Source of the DNA: Gautieria morchelliformis
Taxonomy: Eukaryota; Basidiomycota; Agaricomycetes; Gomphales; Gomphaceae
Assembly: GCA_015179125.1 (NCBI GenBank)
Contig: WHVA01000059.1
Location: 248,001-312,000 of the forward strand
Direction: 5' to 3'
Length of the DNA stretch: 64,000 nt
Part shown: piece after piece, positions 33,308 through 43,924 of the stretch
Layout of the letters: every line of letters begins with the position of its first letter
Position numbering within the stretch: position 1 is the first letter of the stretch
Translations under genes and position numbers: made by a program
The notes under the pieces: model-generated
What the model saw: only the letters and a program-made list of their open reading frames with translations
Databases searched by the model: none
Told to the model about the DNA's origin: nothing

Positions 33308-34525
33308 ATTCCTCCTCGTACCACAGCTACTTCAGCTCGAGCAGGAGCTGTCGAAGCTCTCTCTTATTTTGGCAGTCTTAGATCCGCAGCACCAAGGCAC
33401 GCGGAACCCTCCAGCAGCTCTCGTGCCGACGATGAGCTCTCCGATGCTTTTCCGCAACGTTTCGAAGAAGTTCCCGATGCTAATCCCGACAACAATCCCG
33501 ACTACGACGGGAATTCGACGAGTGGCAGCGGCGAACAAACAGCAGCATCATTCCGACGCCCAGCACCACCTCCACCAGGACCACCTCCAGGCGGCCCACC
33601 CGGCGGTCCCCCAGGCAGTCCTCCATCTCCAATTCCACCTCAGATTCCCGCCAACCCAGTTCCGCCCGCGCCAGTTCCGGATCTTGCACAAGCCATCGCC
33701 ATGCTAGCCGGACAACTTCAGCGCCCGGCCCAAGCACCACCACGCCCCAAGACAAAGGTCCGTGAACCAGATCAGTTCGACAGTTCCGACCCCAAGAAGC
33801 TCCAGCCATTTCTGGTCCAGCTTCAACTCAACTTCCGTGATCGTCCCAACGCCTTTCCCGACGACGAACGAAAGGTCCATTACGCCCTTTCCTATCTCCG
33901 AGGCACGGCTCTCGACTACTTCGAACCCGCCCTCATGGATCCGTTCGCTCTTGTCGACTGGGCCGACGATTACCACAATTTCATTTCCGAACTCCGCAGC
34001 AACTTCGGACCATTTGATATGGAAGCTGATGCGGAAAATGAACTCGATAAGCTTGGTATGAAAGACACTCATAAGATAGCTAAATATATCGTCACGTTCC
34101 AGCAGCTCGCTCCTCGAGTCCAATGGGGAGAAGCCGCACTCCGATGCCAGTTTTACATGGGCTTGCCATCCCGGATCAAGGATGAAATTGCCTGCGTCGG
34201 AAAACCCGCCACCCTTACCGACCTCCGCAACCTCGCCCAATCCATCGATTCGCGCTACTGGGAAAGACACTCCGAGATCGCTCGCGAAACTTCCACCCAG
34301 AGCAAGAACGACAAGTCTTCCGACAAGAAGTCTGATAAAGACAAGAAGAAGACTAATTCCGGAAACAACAATCCGGAAACAACAACAACAACAGTTCCGG
34401 ATCCAACTCCAGCAACGGAACAACAACAACACACCCCTCGCAATAACCAGGCCTCTGGTTCCAACACCAATGCCCGGAAGAGCACTCCGGACCTTTCCGA
34501 ACACTTGGGAAGGATGGAAAACTAA
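33308..34525 (+). pseudogene. Gy-C Gag
   Basis: Capsid protein of the retrotransposon. The frame is open from 33308 to 34525: IPPRTTATSARAGAVEALSY, a Pro/Gly-rich linker (33555-33650), then the Retrotrans_gag core LNFRDRPNAFPDDERKVHYA, LSYLRGTALDYFEPALMD and FYMGLPSRIKDEIA, and a Lys/Asp then Thr/Gln-rich tail. The expected start codon at 33308-33310 is ATT, whereas the related copy has ATG (61372-61370), so the normal initiation site is mutated. The next Met in frame is at 33701. A frameshift near 34480 separates this frame from the zinc knuckle. Confidence 0.85.
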
Positions 34526-35502
34526 CCCCTGTAGAACGCCAGCATCGCATGGACAACAACCTTTGCCTTTTCTGCGGCAAAGGCGGCCACGTCGCTTGCG
34601 ACTGCACTCGCGCTTCCGCCTCCGCTGCTAAGGCCAAGGGCCGCGCAGCAAAGACGGAAGAGAAATCCGAAGCGGTTCCCGCTGGGATTCAAAAAAATAG
34701 TCAGCAGTCCTCTGGCCTTCGCACGAGCTGAGGGCTGTGTTGACCCCATTCGTGCGACAAACGAGGTTAAACTCAACGCATCCGCTCTTTCGTCCTCCGA
34801 CTCCCTATCTGTTCCGCTCACTTCCGAACCATTTCCGCACCCCCGTTTACCGCATTGATCGACTCCGGTTCGACTCATTGTTCCTCGATTCCGACTTTGT
34901 TTTGAAACATAAACTTCCGACCGCAACATTCCGACAATTCCACTCCGCCTTTTCGACGGGTCTTCCAACACGGAATTTCCCAAGTTGTGGATCTGTCTAT
35001 CCGTTTCGCTACTGGGGACAACCATGAAGTTACGTTTTACGTTACTCCGCTAGATGCTAGCTGCTCCGTTGTACTAGGACACAATTGGCTCACCCGATAT
35101 AATCCGTCGATTAACTGGGCATTGGGTCAAATACAGTTCCGTACCCCAGATCAACTTCCGTCTATTCCGACGTCGTCCGCAAAGATGGCCCAGGCCTCTT
35201 CTGCAACTCCGCTCATGGATTCAGTTCCGCACTCCGGTCCCGCTTTAGCACCTCCGTCCCTCGAAGCTCCTCGAATTGCGCTCGTTTCCGCCACTGCTTT
35301 CCGCGTATTGCAACGGCAAGAAGACACAACCGTTTTCCAGCTTCACCTCTCCGATTTGGCTTCAGTCAAGGCTTGTTCCGCCTCGACTTCCGCTCCGGTA
35401 GACATGAGCTCAGTTCCGGAAGAATATCGTGACTTCCCGGACGTGTTCAACAAGGCCAAAGCCGATAAACCTGCTGAACATCGACCTTACGATTTAAGAT
35501 AG
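34525..35502 (+). pseudogene. Gy-C nucleocapsid knuckle and retropepsin
   Basis: CLFCGKGGHVACDC (about 34561-34602) is a C-x2-C-x4-H-x4-C zinc knuckle preceded by LTPVERQHRMDNN. The protease active site LIDSGSTHC lies near 34855-34885, and the closing VVLGHNWLTRYNPSINW near 35070-35120. At least two frame changes occur between them (a one-base loss near 34890), so no continuous protein is made. Confidence 0.8.
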
Positions 35503-35504
35503 AT

Positions 35505-36793
35505 TTGGAAGAAGGAGCATCTCCGCCCCTTGGACCGATCTACTCTCTTTCGCAAAGTGAACTCCTAACTCTCCGCGAGTTCGTCGATGAACATCTCAAC
35601 ATGGGCTTTATCCGCCCTTCGCTGTCTCCGCACGGCGCTCCGGTCCTTTTCGTAAAGAAGAAGGATGGATCTCTCCGCCTCTGTGTCGATTTCCGCGGAC
35701 TCAATGCCCTCACTAAAAAGGACAAATATCCGCTTCCGCGCATTTCCGACTTACTCGACACCCCCCGCAGGGCGAAGATCTACACCAAAATTGACCTCCG
35801 GCACGCTTATCACCTTGTCCGCATCCGGGAAGGTGACGAGTGGAAAACCACTTTCCGCACCCGCTATGGTGCTTTTGAGTGGGTTGTCATGCCTTTTGGT
35901 CTAACCAATGCTCCCGCCTCCTTTCAGCGATTCATGAACGACGTATTTTCCGACCTCCTCAACGTATGCGTTCTAGTCTACATTGACGACATCCTCATCT
36001 ATTCCAACAACCGGAAAAACATCGGGAACATGTCCGCCAAGTACTCCGCCGTCTACGCAAACATCATCTCTACGCAAAAGCAGAGAAATGCGAATGGCAT
36101 CGTGACATGGTCGAATACCTCGGCTACATCCTCTCTCCAACAGGTATTACCATGGCAGAGGACAAAGTCAAGGCAATTCAAGAATGGCCGGAACCCCAAC
36201 GTGTTAAGGATGTGCAGTCTTTCCTTGGCTTTGCCAACTTTTACCGGCGTTTCATTTATAATTTTTCCGACATTACTGTTCCGCTCACACATCTCACCAG
36301 GAAAGGTGCCCCATGGAATTTCACTCTGGAATGCCGTTCCGCATTTGAAGCTCTCAAATCGGCCTTCACCACGGCTCCTATACTCGGTTTCTGGATTCCT
36401 GATGCCCAACTTGTACTCGAAACCGACGCTTCCGACTACGCGCTAGCTGCCATTCTTTCAATCATTTCCCCCGGCGACGGAGAAATTCATCCGATCGCTT
36501 TTCATTCCCGCACCTTTTCTGCCCCGGAACTCAACTACGACATCCACGATAAGGAACTACTTGTGATTTTCAAAGCCTTCAAAATCTGGAGACACTACCT
36601 CGAAGGTCCAACTTATCCGATCGACGTTGTAACGGATCATAAGAACCTTGAGTATTTCGCGACTACTAAGATTTTGACTCGCCATCAAGTCCGCTGGTCT
36701 GAATACCTCTCACAGTTCAACATGGTGATCCATTTCCGCCCCGTAAAACTCGGAGCAAAACCCGGCACACTCACCAGACGTTGGGACGTCTAG
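35505..36793 (+). pseudogene. Gy-C reverse transcriptase and RNase H
   Basis: RT synthesises cDNA from the element's RNA. The first frame (35505-about 36010) has [58 protein letters not shown] and the catalytic YIDDILIYS near 35980-36005. After a frameshift at about 36015 the thumb continues as [13 protein letters not shown] and [12 protein letters not shown] in the frame 36107-36793. RNase H begins [15 protein letters not shown], with YDIHDKELLVIFKAFKIWRH and [10 protein letters not shown]. The frame ends at a TAG (36791-36793) where a related copy at 23.2 kb has TAC. Confidence 0.9.
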
Positions 36794-37094
36794 CCAAAAG
36801 AGGGAAGTAGCGACTATGCCAACGTTAATCCGCACAATTTCTGCCCAGTATTCTCCACTGAGCAACTGGCATCGTCCCTGCGTGCCACAGCATTGCAGTT
36901 TCCGCTACTCCGCGCCTCAATTATGATGGACACCGAGTCTCTCCATTCCGACATCCGTTCCGCACTCCGTTCTGACCCCATCTCCGCAACCCACCTTGAT
37001 GACCCCACCAGTCCTGGATGGTCCCTCGATTCCGACGGATTTCTCCGGTACAAGTCCCGGATTTACATTCCGGATACCAACGATCTACGACTTC

Positions 37095-38398
37095 GCGTAC
37101 TCCAGCAAAGCCACGATCACCCGCTCTCAGGACACCAAGGCCAGAACAAAACCCTCGACATAATCCGACGTACCTATACTTGGCCTCTCCTCCGCACGAT
37201 GGTCCAAGACTACTGCAAGTCATGCACCACCTGTATGTGAGCCAAGCCTCAACGTCACAAACCCTACGGCCTCCTGAAGCAACTTCCGATCCCGGAACAA
37301 CCGTGGAATTTGATATCCATGGATTTCATTGAGAAACTTCCTAAGTCATCCGGCTATGATACCATTCTAGTTATCGTTGACCGCCTTACAAAGCAGTCCA
37401 TCTTTATTCCGACCTACGACACCATAACTTCCGCCCAGCTCGCACTGCTCTTCGTGCTCCACGTCTTTTCCAAGCACGGAATCCCCTCCCATGTCACTTC
37501 CGACCGTGGATCAGAATTTGTGTCCTCCTTTTTCCGCACACTCGGCAAGGCTCTCGACATGAAGCTCCACTTTACTTCCGGTTATCATCCCGAAGGAGAC
37601 GGACAAACGGAACGTACTAATCAGACCCTTGAGCAGTATCTCCGCGTCTATTGCAACTACCAACACAGCAATTGGTCCGACCTTCTCCCACTCGCGGAAT
37701 TTGCTTACAACAATGTGCCTTCCGCTACCACCGGAATTTCACCCTTTTACGCCAACAAGGGCTACCACCCGAATCTCGCCATCCACCCTGAATGCGACCT
37801 CGCCTCTGCAAGAGCCCGAGATTTCGTTGTGGAACTTGACGACCTTCATCGGCACCTCCGAGAGAACATTATCGCTGCACAGAAGAGATACCAAACTTCC
37901 GCCGATCGGAAACGACTTCCGCAACCGGCATTCGAGATTGGCGACAAAGTCTTTGTCAAAGCTGAAAACTTCCGCACTACTCGCCCCTCGAAGAAGCTCT
38001 CCGAGAAATACCTTGGACCTTACGAGATCATCGCTAAGGCCGGCAGTCGTTCTTTCACCCTCAGACTTCCTGACAATATGCGCGCAGTACATCCGGTATT
38101 CCATGTCTCCATGCTTGAGCCCGCAGTTCCGAATACAATTCCGAATCGAGAACAACCTCCGCCTCCGCCAGTCGTCATTGACGGAGAACCGGAATATGAG
38201 ATCTTGGAAATTCTCAGCTCCAAGCTAGACAGACGATACCGATGCCAACTCCAGTACCTAGTCAAGTGGGCAGGCTATGAAAACACCGACGAAGAGACTT
38301 CCTGGATTTCCGCCACGGAACTAGACCACGCCTCCGAACTCGTCTCTGATTTCCACAAGGCATACCCTGCCAAGCCTGGACCCCTTCTCACGCATTAA
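37095..38398 (+). pseudogene. Gy-C integrase with C-terminal chromodomain
   Basis: Zinc domain: HDHPLSGHQGQNKTLDIIRR then YCKSCTTC (37110-37236). A TGA at 37238-37240 follows where an Arg is expected. The core reads ISMDFIEKLPKSSGYD, TSDRGSEFVSSFFR and YHPEGDGQTERTNQ, so D, D and E are all present. GKYLGPYEI-like and VFHVSMLEP segments precede the chromodomain: EYEILEILSSKLDRR, YLVKWAGYENTDEETSW (about 38190-38320). Chromodomains of this class are known to target integration to modified histones. Only the single nonsense codon interrupts integrase. Confidence 0.9.
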
Positions 38399-38527
38399 GT
38401 TGTCCCTAACATTTCCGCCATCCTATTCCGTTTTCACTCTTTCAGTCACAAGTCAAACCCGATTAATTTTTTCCACTACACTAATTCTGACGTTCCAAGA
38501 AATCTATTCTACATGTCATTCCAACCC

Positions 38528-39702
38528 CTAGTCATCCTCCATCGTGTCCTCACCAAAGCCCGCCCAGTCTTCCACCTCCAGATCCTCCACGTTTCCATTC
38601 CGCCTATACTCCTCCGCAAACCTCTGCACAGCTTGAACCTCGCCCTCAGATACTTCCCCCTCCACTTCCGAGTCCTCCCTCTCCTGCATCCACCTCAGTT
38701 CCAGGACGATCCGGTCGAGGTAGTCCTCGTATGCACCAAGCCGATCCGCGACTGCCAGGTAGAAGTGGTGTTGCATCTGCAACACCTGCTCCCCCTGTTG
38801 AAGCAGTCCCCGGAGCGACCTGGCGATATCCGCAAACGGATCCGCCACCTGCTCCCCCCGCGTCGTCCCACTTCCGCTCGCCTCCGGCCCATCTTGGACT
38901 CCCCTCGCCTTGGCAGCCCTGGACAAGGGCTTCCGCGCGCCCTGAGTAGGCTTTTCCGAGCCTACTTCCGATCCTCCGGTTTTCCTCTGCTTGGCCGTCA
39001 CCCGGGCCTTAAACCCGTCGACCACACAAGCCCGCTTCGCGTCCTTGCAGCGATTGCAGGCCGTGGCCTTTCCTGCCAAGTCCCACACGCACGGAAGGCC
39101 TTTCTCAAGACAGGCATCACAGCTAAGCTGCGATGTGCCGTCTTCTTCTGGAGCCGTCCTCTTGGCCCTCTCCTTCCGGTGCTGTTTCTCCTCCTGCGCC
39201 ACCCGCCATTCCGCCGTCGCCTTCCCTTTGCCCTTGTTCGTTGGCCTCGGGTTTTCTTCCGGCGCCGTTTCTGACAGAGGCCCACTCCGCTCGGACTCCT
39301 GGTCCGTGTCCGCAGCCTTTTCTTGTTCCGATGGTCAACCCCATACCGTCAAAAACAAGAAACACTTACTTTCTGCGACTCGCAATTCTCCTCCGCCTTC
39401 TCCGCGTTGGCCTTTTCCGCAGCCGCTTGCTCCTCCGCAAGTTTCTCCGCAGCTTCTTCGGCCTCCCTCTCCTCGTGTTCACGCTCGATGCGCTCAAGCT
39501 CGCGCTCGCGTTCCAGCCGATCGCATTCCTCCTGGTCCCTGCGCTCCTTTTCCCTGCACACCTCCTCCAGTCGTTCCTTCTCTTTTTGAGCCGCCTCTTC
39601 GGCCTCGCGCTTTTCTGCGAGCTCCTTCTCGGCGAGAACGTTAGCAAAGTGCTCTTTCATCTGAGCGCTGGTCATTTTCGAGAAATCAGGAAGAGAGCTC
39701 AT
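38528..39702 (-). CDS. Antisense Zn2Cys6-type protein gene inside Gy-C (373 aa, spliced)
   Basis: It lies between integrase and the 3' LTR, on the opposite strand. Exon 1 39702-39370 (111 codons) starts MSSLPDFSKMTSAQMKEHF and is then a long charged coiled coil (AEKELAEKREAEEAAQKEKE type, residues 23-105). A 53-base intron 39369-39317 has GTAAGT and AAAAG ends and keeps phase. Exon 2 39316-38528 carries C-x2-C-x6-C-x10-C-x2-C-x6-C (CDACLEKGLPC, CNRCKDAKRAC), the exact spacing of a fungal Zn2Cys6 binuclear cluster, near residues 175-206, then basic, linker and acidic tail regions. Both exons are fully open despite the decayed pol. DNA binding is inferred from the motif only; the role in the element is unknown. 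Confidence 0.8.
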
Positions 39703-39824
39703 GATGGATCAGAAATCGACACGATGTTTTCTCCCGCCTTTCTTTCGAACTCCGACGCGTTTTGTTCTCAGGTCACGTGACCCGATCTGTGGTCTCGCAG
39801 GGCTCGACCTTGAAAGGGAGATAC

Positions 39825-40631
39825 TGTTACGACTGTTCTGATCAACCATCTCCGCCACCTCCGCACATCCTCCGCACATCCTCCGCGCCACCTCCGACTC
39901 TATTCCGACATCCGCGACATCCGCAATATCCGCAACCCTCCTCCCTTGTCCTTTCAGTACCCCTGACCACCTCCAGATACCGGCCCCCGTACTCGACCCT
40001 GAGCACAGCAAGATACCATTTCCGTAATTCCGTTTCTTCTGATGCCTATTGTACTTACCCGCCTTGTTCTTTCGACTCTATTACTCGGACCCACCGGACC
40101 CACCTCACCGTTCATCAAGACCACATATCCGGTCACCCTTGTAGTTCGTTGTCAGATATGCTTTCCCGACCCCTTGTTCTTTGCCATTGTTCTACCTTAC
40201 CCTGAACCCCCTTGTAGTCCCATTGTTCCCAATAGTTAGTTCCCACACATTGTCTTCTTGACTTCCGCTTCCTCCAGAATTTGCTTAGTACCATACCATT
40301 ACTTGTTGTTCTGCGCTTTGTATAAAAACCCCCTCATCTATGTCTGTTATTCTGAAATCAGATAATCACCTTCGATACTTGATTTCCTTCGCTCCATCTC
40401 CTGTTCTTAGCACAGCGAGTCTAGCAAGATCTCAGTCTCTCTCCGCCTTCCATCTTCTGTCTTCCGCCTCAGTTTCCGACCCAAGTTCCAACCAAGCCTT
40501 TGCCTCAGTACTTTCCGACTTCCGACTCAATTCCGAAATACTTAGGACGATAGTTCATTGGGGGCGCAACCTATAAGTTGAAGCCGCCGTCCTTTCCAGT
40601 TCCGACTTAGCGGAAATCTCGATACGTAACA
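39825..40631 (+). repeat. Gy-C 3' LTR
   Basis: 807 bp, TGTTACG...ACGTAACA, preceded by a purine tract and followed by the AGATG duplication. TATA box at about 40321-40328 and self-primer copy AATCAGATAAT at about 40359-40369. Confidence 0.9.
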
Positions 40632-40741
40632 AGATGCATGTACATTCTCTTGTCTATGTTTGTTCTATTGAGCCTCTCTTTCTCTGTCTCTGCTTGTGTG
40701 TGGGCAGGGCTGTCCATAGGCTGTCCATAAGTCCATGTTTG

Positions 40742-41235
40742 TGTAAGGGCAACCCTAGCTGGCTGTGGAGATCACACTACCACACAGCTGACAAGGGGAA
40801 ATCCAAAGTATACATATAAATGAACAGAATACACAGGAGAGGGGATTCTCACCTGACGGGGGGAAATCCGAAGAGAAAAGTCTAAGGATTCCCAATGTCA
40901 GTGAGCCCATATTATATCATCCTAGTCCGCAGCCAGGGACAACACTCGCCACTCGCCACTCACCATCAACCCTGCATCCCCCTGACCTCCCTGACCCTTG
41001 ATAGACCCTTGATGCCATATACTACGTGAGTCACTTGACTTCTGACACTGTTCCAAGAGCAGAAGTCGGAAGGTGGAGTGGATGGCAAAGTGAACAGAAC
41101 TGGTGGAAGTTCCCCCAGAAGTGGAACCATATCTGAAGGCAGAGTCAGAAATTGAAGCAGAACTGGAAGTGGAGTCAGAAATGGAGTTGGAACTTGGTGT
41201 GGTCTTGGAACTGGAAAACAGGGTGTCCCCTGACA
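40742..41235 (-). repeat. Gy-A 3' LTR (494 bp)
   Basis: TGTCAGGGGACACC...GCCCTTACA on the minus strand. A solo copy at 60247-60736, flanked by a target duplication, confirms both ends. The polypurine tract AGAGGGGGGTGA is immediately 5' of it (41247-41236). Confidence 0.9.
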
Positions 41236-43405
41236 TCACCCCCCTCTAGTGTGCTGCGTCCTTGAAGCACAGGATATGAGGGATTGAAAGGCTAGCAAAC
41301 AGATTTGATGAGGGGCACCAGGGTGTGTCCTGTAGAACTCTCGGAGTTTGTCCGGAGCAGAGACATCTTGCTCCGGGACCCATGAATTTTCCTCATACCC
41401 ATATCCTTCCCATTTCACGAGGAATTGGAGTCGTCCTCGCACAAACTGGCTATCCAGGATCTGTTCCACTACATAATGCTCTTCCCCATCTACAATTTCC
41501 AGTGGAGGTGGCGGATGAGCCCTCCAGCCCGGAATTGGATCCTCCGGCGCCGGGAGCAACTTCATTACATTGAAAACAGGGTGGAGGTGGGACATGGAGT
41601 TCAGAAGTTGGAGGCAGTACATATTTCATCCGACCCTCCGCATCACTGTGAAAGGCCTGAGGTAGCACTGGGCAAGCTTCTGTGAAGGGCCTGTGGTGCG
41701 GATGTCACTTGTGTCCAACTATACCTTGTCTCCGACTTGTACTCCGGGGTGGGAACCTGGTGTTGGTGGTAGTACCTTGCCATGTCATCTTGGCCTTTGC
41801 AAGGGCAGACTTGGCTTCTGAAAGGGTTGAGTCCATGCGGTCTCAGAACTCGTTGACTGTCTCCAGTCGGGACTCTGGCTGGCGTGGCTCAAAGCCCATC
41901 CGTGGGTGTTGCCCGGAGTTGAGCATGAAGGGAGTCTGCTGTGTGGCGGAATGTGTTGGGTGCATTAATGCTCCTGCACCAAAATCAAGCATAATATATC
42001 CAATTTGTTGTGTGCTTTCTCAATTTCTTCTCATATTGTTCTTGTATCATGCATCCATTTCTCTGGTTATTTTCGAAATTTTCCACTCACTCCCTATCTC
42101 CCCATTTCATCTTGTTATTCCTACTTTCACAAGCGGCTGCACCCAGCGGAGTCTGAAATGACTTCGACGCGCGAGCTCTTGGGCGCTAAAGGGCCGGGTA
42201 GTAGTACATGCGCAGTGAAACAATTTCCCCCTCTCTCAGTGACAACTAAATTCACTGAGAGAGGCAAGTAAATTAGTCTAGCATTCTTTCGATTTATTAA
42301 CCTAGAAATCCTCTGTAGTGAATTGTTTTCTAGGTAGTGTATAATATATTTACAGTGACAACTAAATTCACTGAGAGAGTGAATTGTTTTCTAGTCTATT
42401 CTTTTGAGCAACAAGTCCATACCTACTGCCTATAATTCCTGTCCTCTACAGAATGTACATGGTTGTTGTATTGGAATTCCGCCAGTGGAAGTAGCTCATC
42501 CCAGTCATCCTGCCTCTCGTTGGCGAAGAGGCGGAGATATTGCTCTAGCTCCTGATTGACCCATTCCATCTGTCTATCACCCTGCGGATGGTATGCTGTG
42601 GTGGCAGCCAGCTTTATTCCGAGCAGGTGGTAGAGCTCCCATGTCAGTTCCACGATGAACTGTGGACCTCGGTCAGAAAAAAACTGCTTTGGGAGCCCAT
42701 GCAACTTCCAGACATGTGCCAGGAACAGGCAGGCTGCTCCGAGGGCCGTGATCATCGTGTGCATTGGAATGAAGTGGGACACCTTGCTTACCCAGTCCAC
42801 GACATTCATGATTGTGTTGTAGCCATGAGACTCCGGGGGTTCAACAATGAAGTCAACACTGATGGTGCCCCAGCAGGATTCTGGAATTGGGAGTGGAACA
42901 AGCTCTCCGATGGGCGGATGTGCTGTGCTTTGGTCTGGAGGCAAAGGTCGCACGTCTTCACGTGCTGTCCAATGTAGCAGGACATCTGAGGCCACCCATC
43001 GTTCTGAACCACTAACTCCAGTGTCTTCCACTTGCCAGCATGCCCTGCAACCTGGGTGTCATGGTGTTGGGACACAATGCAGCGGCGGAGGTCTGCCCCA
43101 TCTGGAACATAGACCTTGCCCCTGAACTGGAGCAGGCCATCATGTTCCGACCACTCCACTGCCCACACTGACCATGAGTGTCCTTTCCACAGCTCCTCCA
43201 CCGCCTTCACCACCGATTCCTCCTTCTCTCCATTCCGGTACTGCCTCCGGATGTCTCGGAGCATTTCCACTTCCACCCAAACTGTGGTCACTCCTTTGAG
43301 GGTGTGGATTGCAACGAGGCTTGGGTGGAGCAATGTTATGTCGGCATTGTCTCCACTTCCACTTCCATGATCCACGCGGCGGGATAGGGCATCGGGCTTA
43401 CCCAT
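41236..43405 (-). pseudogene. Gy-A integrase with chromodomain, split by a solo LTR
   Basis: Catalyses cDNA insertion. From 43405: MGKPDALSRRVDHGSG (end of RNase H/linker), VYVPDGADLRR, zinc domain HHDTQVAGHAGKWKTLEL with CDLCLQTKAQ, core VDFIVEPPESHGYN, FSDRGPQFIVELTWEL and YHPQGDRQMEWVNQELEQY. The stretch PLAEFQYNNHVHSA ends at the solo LTR (42450-41954) and resumes as TQQTPFMLNSGQ. The chromodomain follows near 41520-41360: HYVVEQILDSQFVRGR, LQFLVKWEGYGYEENSW. A shift near 42930 separates two frames. The coding end sits directly against the polypurine tract. Confidence 0.85.
41954..42450 (+). mobile_element. Co-D solo LTR (497 bp)
   Basis: Same length and ends as the LTRs of the complete Co-D element (TGTTGGGTGCATT...GTCCTCTACA), with several more substitutions. 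The 5-bp target duplication GAATG is at 41949-41953 and 42451-42455. Formed by recombination between the two LTRs of a former insertion inside Gy-A integrase. Confidence 0.95.
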
Positions 43406-43413
43406 GGTGTGGC

Positions 43414-43910
43414 TGTTGGGTGCATTGATGCTCCTGCACCAAAATCAAGCATAATATATCCAATTTGTTGTGTGCTTTCTCAATTTCTTCTCATGTTGTT
43501 CTTGTATCATGCATTCATTTCTCTGGTTATTTTCGAAATTTTCCACTCACTCCCTATCTCTCCATTTCATCTTGTTATTCCTACTTTCACAAGCGGCTGC
43601 ACCCAGCGGAGTCTGAAATGACTTCGACGCGCGAGCTCTTGGGCGCTAAAGGGCCGGGTAGTAGTACATGTGCAGTGAAACAGTTTCCCCCTCTCTCAGT
43701 GACAACTAAATTCACTGAGAGAGGCAAGTAAATTAGTCTAGCATTCTTTCGATTTATTAACCTAGAAATCCTCTGTAGTGAATTGTTTTCTAGGTAGTGT
43801 ATAATATATTTATAGTGACAACTAAATTCACTGAGAGAGTGAATTGTTTTCTAGTCTATTCTTTTGAGCAAGAAGTCCATTCCTACTGCCTATAATTCCT
43901 GTCCTCTACA
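43414..43910 (+). repeat. Co-D 5' LTR
   Basis: Contains the inverted repeat CTCTCTCAGTGA-(9)-TCACTGAGAGAG at about 43691-43723 and a second direct copy of AGTGACAACTAAATTCACTG at about 43814-43833. Ends TG...CA. Confidence 0.95.
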
Positions 43911-43911
43911 G

Positions 43912-43924
43912 GGTTATGGGCCCC
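43912..43924 (+). promoter_or_regulatory. Co-D primer-binding site (initiator tRNA-Met anticodon arm)
   Basis: GGTTATGGGCCCC begins two bases after the LTR. GGGCCCATAACC, its complement, is the anticodon stem-loop of eukaryotic initiator tRNA-Met (CAT anticodon). This matches the half-tRNA priming known for Drosophila copia. The gag ATG (43916-43918) lies within the site. Confidence 0.8.

Larger units (their letters stand above)
32467..40631 (+). mobile_element. Full-length Ty3/gypsy chromovirus (family Gy-C)
   Basis: Two LTRs of 808 and 807 bp (TGTTACG...ACGTAACA) flank gag, protease, RT/RNase H, integrase with chromodomain, and an antisense gene. A 5-bp target duplication AGATG is present at 32462-32466 and 40632-40636. 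The polypurine tract GAAAGGGAGATA is immediately 5' of the 3' LTR. The LTRs differ at about 20 sites by eye. Frameshifts and nonsense codons interrupt pol, and the gag ATG seen in the second copy is ATT here, so it cannot move by itself. Confidence 0.95.

Noticed and set aside
38513..39274. Plus-strand 253-codon frame opposite the zinc-cluster gene
   Set aside because: Low-complexity Leu/Pro/Arg composition and no recognisable domain; it is the shadow of the minus-strand exon, which has the Zn2Cys6 motif and an in-phase intron.
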